Source: Staphylotrichum longicolle (lineage: Eukaryota; Ascomycota; Sordariomycetes; Sordariales; Chaetomiaceae). Taken from it: DNA of 64,000 nt. A program made the position numbers and the translations under genes. The notes below the pieces were generated by a model. It did no database searches. It saw only the letters and a program-made list of their open reading frames with translations, and was not told the origin of the DNA. The DNA lies in assembly GCA_019096155.1 (NCBI GenBank), contig JAHCVI010000001.1, positions 14,905,243 to 14,969,242 of the forward strand, given 5' to 3'. This document shows, in pieces, positions 56,881 through 64,000 of the stretch. Position 1 is the first letter of the stretch; every line of letters begins with the position of its first letter.

Positions 56881-59800
56881 ATGGATGGACTGAGCATCGC
56901 GGCGGCCGTGGTGGGCGTGGTGGACTTTAGTGGAAAGGTTATTGCCGCCTGCAGCACCTACATCTCGACACTCAAGGATGCACCCAACGAGCTCTTCCTC
57001 ATCCAAGCCGAGGTCGCCACTCTCCAAGCCATTGTCCGCACGCTCGACTTGCCGCAAGGACCGGGACTTCCAGCTGCTGGGAATTCGCCGAGCACACACG
57101 CGCTCAGGGCGCCCGATGGCACGCTCGCCAGGTGCCAGCGTTCCCTCCAAGAACTGCTTGAGCTGCTCGTCCCTCGCGGTGCGAAGCACACCCACAGAGC
57201 AAGCAGGTCGCCATCCAGGCTGTACAAATTCACCGCTTTCCGCCTCGCTTCATTGCTTTCACCCAAGCATGCGAGCATCAGCGGCCCCCAGACCAAAACG
57301 TTGTATGAGGACCTGGGTTGGACAGCCTTTGATCTGGCGTCGTGGCCGTCCAAGCAAAAGAAGGTGCAGCAGCTTCTAGTGGAAATCATGCGGCACAAGA
57401 CCACCATCAGTCTTGCGTTGGAGGTGGAGTCAAGGTGAGTGAAGATCCCATCCGCCTGTTGCAGGATAACGAGTAGATCTAACTTTGGCCACCCATTCTG
57501 CCACCAGGAAGTCTCTTGGGGTTGTACTTCAACGACTTGACCAGATAAATATTGTTGCGCAAGCGCATGGTGAGTCTAGCCCTTGCGATGAAAGGGCGCT
57601 TGGAGTCTTCTCCTGGGGGTCGTAGCATTGACGTTGCATGCTTCTCAAACAGCTCAGTCTCAGGCCGGGCGCGATGTCAAGGCCGGGGTCCTCAGATGGA
57701 TCTCTGCCCCTGACGTGATGAAGAAACACTCGAGCGTAGTGTCTGGGCGATTCCCGGGAACCTGTTCCTGGGTGTTCAGCCACGAAGCGTACGTGAAGTG
57801 GTCGACCAAAGGTGGCGTCCTCTGGATGAACGGCATCGGTAAGTTTGGGTTCAGCACACACTCTCTGCTGTCGGTGTGAATACCGTATGGTGTTGAAGAC
57901 TGGCTGATCTTTTGATTTGCAGCTGGATATGGCAAGTCTATCCTCATGTACGGTGACCAAGCGCCCTCCTCGACTTGTACACCAATGTCATTGATTCGCT
58001 AATGCTTCGTTAAGTTCAAGCATTATTCAGCAGCTGCAGCTTGTGAGGCCGGCAAAGCAGCTGCGGCTCGCCTACTTTTATTTCGACAAAGAACAGGAGG
58101 GTATCACGACCAGCTCTGACCTTCTTCGCAGCATTGTCGCCCAGCTCATACAACAGTCGGATATGCGCGAGGGTGACTTTTCCAACTGGTTTGGGCCAGA
58201 CGCTGAAGCAGCCCGTGAGTTGTTTCAGACACCGACGTCCGAGATGCTTGAAGATGCCGTGGCACCCATTGTGGGGACCAACAAGGTTGTGGTGGTGATC
58301 GATGCACTAGACGAGTGTGAAGATACCAAGACGCTGCTCAGGTTGATCACACGCCTCAGAGGAACGGGGTCTATCGACATACTCATGTCAAGTCGTCTGT
58401 CCATCCCTATCAAGAAGGCATGGGACCAGCTTGCCATGTCCCATCCTGGCACCTGCCACGAGTTAGCCCTCTCGCCGAGCATGAACGAAAGCGATATCAC
58501 CGGTTACGTTTCGCAAATGGTTGAGTCGATGGTCTTGACTGGGGAGCTCGCGCTGCGAGCTCCCAAACTACAGGCCACCATCGTTGAGGCCCTAACGAGC
58601 CGAGCGGACGGAATGTGAGAACACCGCGTTCACCAAGTCCCCGCGTTGGGCAAAGATATGACAGAAGTTAATCAAACATGAACTGCAGGTTCCAATGGGC
58701 TGCTGCACATCTTCGATGCCTCCCAGCATACTTTACCGATCAGGACATCGTCCAGGCTTTGCAGGAGCTCCCCCAAGGACTCAACAAAACCTACGAACAC
58801 ATGATCAAGCAGCTTGACTCTTCCACACCTCCCCGCAATCTGAGACTCTGCCGCCGAGTCTTTGAGCTGCTACTGTTTGCCCATCGCCCGCTCAGCCTGC
58901 CCGAACTAGCAGTGGCCATCTCCATCGAACCAGAATCCGTCGAATCTGGGTCCAGTAGCAACCTGGATTTTTCAACCATACTTACCGACCCCCAGAGCGT
59001 CCTTGCACTGGGCGGATCGCTTGTAGTGTACAGTCCAGAGACCAACCTGGTGCAGTTTTCGCATCACACTGTCCGCGAGTACCTGGAGTCTGTGGGAAAG
59101 AATGTGGCCACGTTCCTCGACTTCACTAAGGTCGACGCACACGCCGAGATTGCGCGTACCTGCTTGTCTTACCTCCAGCTCGCCGAAGTCACGGGTCGTC
59201 TGCACACCATGACTTTTAGCTATTTTCACAGAGGGGAGCTCGACAGCGGTGACTTTGCCTTCATCCACTACGCTGCGAAGCACTGGATCCGCCATGCTCA
59301 ACAGACGACTACCAGGGCGGGCAAAGGGACGCTCACAGGCCTGCTCTACGCCTTCTTCTTCACCGCGGCCGGGTGCTTCCAGGCGTGGCGGGCTGTCACT
59401 GAGCCACCTTGGGACGCGTGGGAGAAAAATCGCCCGGCTAGCAGGCCCGAGCCCGAAGGGCACCCACGGGAAGCCGCCTCGGCCCCTTTGCACGCCATGA
59501 GAGCCGGGACCCTGCGTGCCGTACAACGCGCGGTCGCCTCAGTGGGTTATCAGCCTAGTCCGCCGCAATGGGCGGCGCGCAGGCTCCACGGTTTCTTGTC
59601 GAACGCAAATCCTCGTTTGGGCCGGACAGGTATCGAGCCCACCATCGTCTCTCTACACGCCTTCCACTATCTCGCCAGGCTCAACCACCCACAATGCCTC
59701 GCCCGTGCGCTTATACACCAACCTGGAAGCTCCTCCCTCGCGACCGACGTTGGCGGCCCTCTCCGCAGCACGCCACTCCACGAAGCAGCAAAACACAGCT

Positions 59801-61983
59801 CCTACGAGTTTCTTGCAACACTCTTGGAGTTCTTCCGTGACGACCCCAACCCCCTGGACGCAGCTGACATCCTTGGCCGCACCGCGCTCTTTTACGCCAG
59901 CCAGGCAGGCGATGTCCGCGCCGTCCAGTTACTCCGCATCAAGGGCGCCCGCACGAGTCGCGCGGACTGGTACCAGAGTACACCCCTCCACGAGGCCGTC
60001 GGCCGCGGCCATCACGCCGTCGTGGCAGCCTTGCTTTCCGATCGTGTCAGGGTCAGCGACGCAGGTTCCGCTGGCCTGGAGGGCCCGCCCACTACCCCTC
60101 TTCCTCCGGCTACAAGCAAGCCAGAGGACCGCTGTTTCCTCCTCCCTACTACCACCACGCCTGCGACAGACTATGACGAATGCCCGGCCACTTTCTCTCC
60201 TCCGCCACCATCAGGTAGACCTGATCCCACCGTCGGCGCGGCCGACGCGGCGGACGAGACGCCGCTCTCCAAGGCCTGCCGCCTGGGCGACCGCGAGATG
60301 GCCACGATGCTCGCACAGCGCGCCAGCGGCCGCGCCGTCGTCGATGCTGTGTGGGCGTGCCTGCGAGGGGGGGCAGATGCCGTCATGCTGGAGACCGTAG
60401 TCACAGCCTGCGTGCAGAGGCCGTCATGGGCTCCGGGGGAGGCGCCGCTGCATGAGCTTGCCCGGGACAGAGGAGGAGGAGGAGGCGATGGGGCGGTTTC
60501 AACGCGTCATCCCTCTGACAGTTTTTGCGGTGCCTGGTTATCGATCTTGAAGGCGCTGCTCCGGAATGGGTATCCCGTTGATCTCGAGGACGAGGAGGGA
60601 GCCACCTCCCTCGCATACGCGCTGAACCACGCGCACGAGGACATGTCGCTGGAACTGCTCGGCCGCGGCGCGCAGTTGGCCAAGGCCCTTGGCGGCAACG
60701 AGTCACCCCATAGCTTGGGGGGGTTGTTCATGAACGCTGTGGCCGGGGGTGAGTTCCGACTCGCTCTTTTGCTCCTGGAGCGGGGCGCGGCGTGGGATGG
60801 GTTGGATGAGGCAGGAAATGGATTTGTTGACATGTGGGCGGCCGGGGTAACGACAATGAGACGCGCACCGGACTTCTTTCTCAATAAGGGGGGTGGCTTT
60901 CCGCCCCCGGGTACAGCCGAATCACCACTGATGGAGCCCACGCCGCCTACCCCCGCTCTTCGCCTTCTTAAAAGCGTTATGGAGCGCGGATTAGGCATCA
61001 ACGAGGTCAATTTTCAAGGCCGCAGCCTCCTCCATTTACTATGCTCGAGTATAAAGTGCAAGCAAGGGCTTTTGGAGCTGCGATGGATTCTGGATCATGG
61101 AGGCAACGGGTCACTCCGCGACACCCAGTCTAGAATGCCGCTGCACTGTCTCTGTGAGAATGGGGCGGCCTTGTGGGACCAAGAGCTCTTGCAAGTCCTT
61201 GGGCGGTTGGCAATGTCGGTCCGAGCCAGCATCAACGACTGCATCCCGCCGAGCGGAACGGCAATGCACATGCTCGTCCAGAACTTATTCGGCTCGGGTC
61301 GAGTGGCAGACTTCATCCACGTCTTGAATCCCCTCCTCGAGGCAGGGGCGTCGCGACGGGTCCAGAACGAAGGCGGAGAAACGCCCCTGGCCATGGCCCT
61401 TGCCACGTTAACTCGAACGGTGTTTAGCCAGCAACACGCGAAGGGGCATCTTAGGGCGGTATCCATGCTGGCCTCATGGGACAGGGCCGCAAATACGTTC
61501 CCAAGCGAGTCCGGCGACAGGACTATCGAACGCCTGCTTGCCAGCTTCGGTAGCGCCCCTCGCCGCCTCGCGGCCCCTCTCAACAAGATGAGCCTCACCC
61601 GGTCCCAGACGGCTATTACCTTGGGGCGGACCAATGACGCCGAAGCCATCCAAATGCTCATCGATGCGGGAGCCGATGTCGGATGCCGCGATGAGTACGG
61701 GCGCACGCCCCTGCACTTACAGATTTTGAACAGAGGTCCAGGTCTGCGTGCCCGCCTCACCGTGCTTCTCGAGGCCGGCGCGGATCCGACTGCCCTGGAC
61801 AATCGCGGAGAGTCGGTCATGGAGATGCTGCGCACGTCGATATCCGAAGCGCGGGCGCGTGGAGCCGGGCCGACGGATGTGGAGGACTTGCTGCTGCGAT
61901 ATGGCGCGGAGAAGCTGGACGTCAAGGTTGAATATTCGCACGAAGGTTGGACCAGAGTTGACGGGCGATGGGTGAAGACATGA
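56881..61983 (+). CDS. NACHT-ankyrin STAND receptor (fungal NLR)
   Basis: Six exons (56881-57434, 57508-57569, 57653-57838, 57924-57948, 58015-58614, 58689-61983) join to 1573 residues. The N-terminus (MDGLSIAAAVVGVVDFSGKV) is the fungal STAND N-terminal helical domain. The NACHT P-loop is GIAGYGKSIL, completed by a 25-nt exon; Walker B is VVVVIDALDECED; MSSR is a sensor-type motif. A winged-helix-like region follows (LRCLPAYFTDQDIVQALQEL, GLNKTYEHMIKQL, VQFSHHTVREYLES). The C-terminal half holds divergent ankyrin repeats (TPLHEAAKHSSYEFLATLLE, GRTALFYASQAGDVRAVQLL, STPLHEAVGRGHHAVVAALL, GRTPLHLQILN). Such proteins sense non-self or damage and trigger cell death or defence in fungi; the ankyrins are the likely sensor. 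No neighbouring executor gene with an amyloid-type motif was seen. Confidence 0.92.
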
Positions 61984-62685
61984 AGGGGGACGCGAGGATA
62001 AACTGGGCGCACTTTGGAGTATGGAATGCATTATTCAAGGGGTCTAACCGTGTCCCGGGGCCGAGTTGAAAAAGGATCTGATTCAACATCTTTCCGTCTC
62101 GTAGAGAACGAACAGGACCTGCATCTGTGAATGCAGTGGCAATTAGATACCCCAGGCTGCATTCAGAAAATGGCCTGGGGGCCTTTTCTGCGAGAACATG
62201 GGTGGGCCATTTGTAATCCGCATGCAGATTACCTTATTGCCATAGTGCTCGGTTGTGCTGTAGTGGTGCGAGCATGCTGGGTCAGTCCGCTACGAGGTGA
62301 TGGACCTTGATTGGGTGGCTGAGAGGGGAAGGGTGTAGAAAAGGCGGGAGCCTAGAGGGTGCTGACTGATCAACGCTTATGCATTGTGCTCTTTGATTGG
62401 CAAGCACTTGGCTAATATCACCATTCACCATCACATCACTGTTACCGGCTGCTGGGAGCCGTATCGTGGGCACGACACAGCGCTGTCACGCGTCGTATTG
62501 AGGTGGCTTGCCGTCTGTGGGCTTGATCGGAATATAAAACGAGCCGACTCCTCAGCTTGATATCCGAACACCTTTCCTCCATAACAGCTTCAAAGAGACG
62601 CTTACAACATTGCAACGCCTCAAACACGAGAGCAACAGCACTGCCAACATAACAAGTTCACAACCAACAAACACATCTCACTACA
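61984..62685. other. Intergenic
   Basis: 700 bp with the 3' flank of the STAND gene and the promoter of the SDR. Around 62525 a tataaaac box precedes the SDR start by about 150 bp. Nothing else recognised. Confidence 0.45.
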
Positions 62686-63875
62686 ATGCCAACCACACTT
62701 CTCACAGGCGCCAACTCCTTTGTCGGAGCCCACGTCATCAACTCGCTTATCGCTGCTGGCCATCATGTCATCGGCACGGTCCGCCGCGAGAACCTCGTCG
62801 ACCAGATTTATGCCCTGCACCCCGAGTGGAAGCAAAATCTCGAGCTCGTGGTAGTCAAGGACTACGCCGAGGAGAGTAGCTGGGACGAGGTCTTTAGCAA
62901 ATACTCCCTCGATCATGTGCGCAGTGACCGTTTCGTTACTCCCCCTACAATACAATAACGGAGGCAAGACAGACACTGATTCCAGTTCCTGATGTGTCTA
63001 GATCGTTCATGTTGCCGCCCCTTTGCTTGACAATCCAGCCAACACGGACTACACTCGTGATTTCCTGAAACCAACAGTCGATGGGTAGGTATCGTCTCTC
63101 ACCAGACCAGCTACTGGCCAGTCCCGCATGCCGTGCAGAAACTGATATCCGCAACCCAAACAGCAACCTCGCCCTCCTGCGCTCAGCTCACCGCAATGCA
63201 TCCGGCATCAAGTCTATTGCCGTGACCGGCTCTGTCAATGCCCTGACGACTGGCTCGCCCGAAGAGCTGCTCGCCGGGCCAATCACCAACAAGACCTGGC
63301 TGCCCATCTCCCAGGAGCAGGCGCGCGAGATGAACAACGCCTACATCTCGTACTGCAGCGCCAAGAAGGAGGGAGAGCTGGCCATCTGGGATTTTGTTGA
63401 GACCGAGAAGCCGTCCTTCGCCGTGACCGTCCTGCTCCCTGCACTCATCTTCGGCCCGCCGCTGCAGCCGCTCAAGTGCCTCAAGAGCCTGAACTACAGC
63501 ACCAACGTCATCTACAGCTTCATCAGCGGCCAGCACGAGACCATCCCGGCCACGTCATTTCCCTCGTTTGTTGATGTTCGAGACTTGGCGGATGCCCACG
63601 TCAAAGTGCTGACCAAGCCGGAAGCGGCGAACCGGCGCTTGCTGATCAACGGGAAGCCCATGACATACACCGCGCTCGTGCACGCGCTTGCAAAGGTACC
63701 GGAGCTAAAGGAGAGGCTTCCGGCCGAGAGTGGCGAGGATGCCAAAGTCACGCCGGCAAGGATCGACGCCGAGGAGGACAACAAGTTGCTGGGGTTGACG
63801 TTTCGCACTGTCGAAGAGACCATGGCGGACACGGCGAAGAGGCTTCTTGAGCTGGAGAGAGCAGAGTCGAGCTGA
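62686..63875 (+). CDS. Extended SDR, NAD(P)-dependent ketone/aldehyde reductase-like
   Basis: Exons 62686-62916, 63002-63084 and 63164-63875 join to 341 residues. The Rossmann motif TTLLTGANSFVGAHVINSL follows the start; GTVRRE is an NADPH-type loop and the spliced exon gives IVHVAAPLL. The catalytic motif is YISYCSAKKEGELA, with serine strand VTGSVNALT. The C-terminal half (FPSFVDVRDLADAHVKVL, RRLLINGKPMTYT) fits the dihydroflavonol-reductase/Gre2 family. It is the same family as the SDR at 43-44 kb but too different to be a recent tandem copy. Substrate unknown. Confidence 0.92.
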
Positions 63876-64000
63876 GATCGAGTCTGAGGATGGGAACAAG
63901 TCTGCAGAGATTCTCCTGTTTGTTTAAGCTTTTTGGACAGTGATGAATATGGGCTCATTGAAACTCAATTTCTGCCCACCGTCAAGCGCTGTCTTGCTGA

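Noticed and set aside
56881..61983. NLR with a neighbouring amyloid-motif executor gene
   Set aside because: No short repeated prion-type motif was found at the NLR N-terminus or in adjacent genes; the neighbours are an RBR ligase and an SDR.

Overview
The window is a filamentous ascomycete (Pezizomycotina) chromosome segment, most likely from a Sordariomycete. The evidence is compact multi-exon genes with 50-130 nt introns (GT..AG, CTAAC/CTGAC-like branch sites), G/C-rich third codon positions, and typical fungal families: Zn2Cys6 regulator, GMC and BBE-type flavoenzymes, NACHT-ankyrin STAND protein, HSPA12-like Hsp70, DUF7136 secreted protein, uS11. No prokaryotic operons, rRNA, CRISPR or intact transposon is seen. 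Exon structures below come from reading splice sites by eye and checking that reading phase closes across every junction.

Layout: 1.7-4.8 kb, a secreted cysteine-rich protein and an unknown protein. 5.0-10.4 kb, a head-to-head pair: a Ser/Thr kinase fused to a Pan1-like EH domain (-) and a helical-domain pseudokinase (+). 11.0-20.5 kb, alkaline ceramidase, bromodomain protein, kinase-like protein, GMC oxidoreductase. 21.1-25.3 kb, a second head-to-head pair in mirror orientation: a paralogous pseudokinase (-) and a paralogous kinase (+) fused to a YTH (m6A-reader-type) domain. 26.0-36.2 kb, DUF7136 protein, trefoil-Vps62 protein, ABCB transporter, ribosomal protein uS11 (RPS14). 36.7-46.9 kb, Zn2Cys6 factor, FAD oxidoreductase, extended SDR, a small uncertain gene and a low-complexity protein. 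47.8-64 kb, Hsp70-like protein, coiled-coil unknown, RBR E3 ligase, NACHT-ankyrin STAND receptor, second extended SDR.

The main discovery candidate is the duplicated divergent module [intact kinase + captured host domain] <-> [helical N-terminus + dead kinase fold]. The kinases share start context and two intron positions, the pseudokinases share a phase-2 intron after the same lysine region, but the kinase C-termini are unrelated (EH versus YTH). By analogy this looks like a sensor kinase with an exchangeable integrated bait paired with an MLKL-like executor, resembling head-to-head plant NLR pairs with integrated decoys. That functional reading is inference; the architecture is read directly from the sequence.

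Several genes (bromodomain gene, both pseudokinases, the 45 kb gene, the RBR ligase) need single-base indels to restore conserved protein. Most lie in short homopolymers, so assembly errors are the simplest explanation, though decay cannot be excluded.
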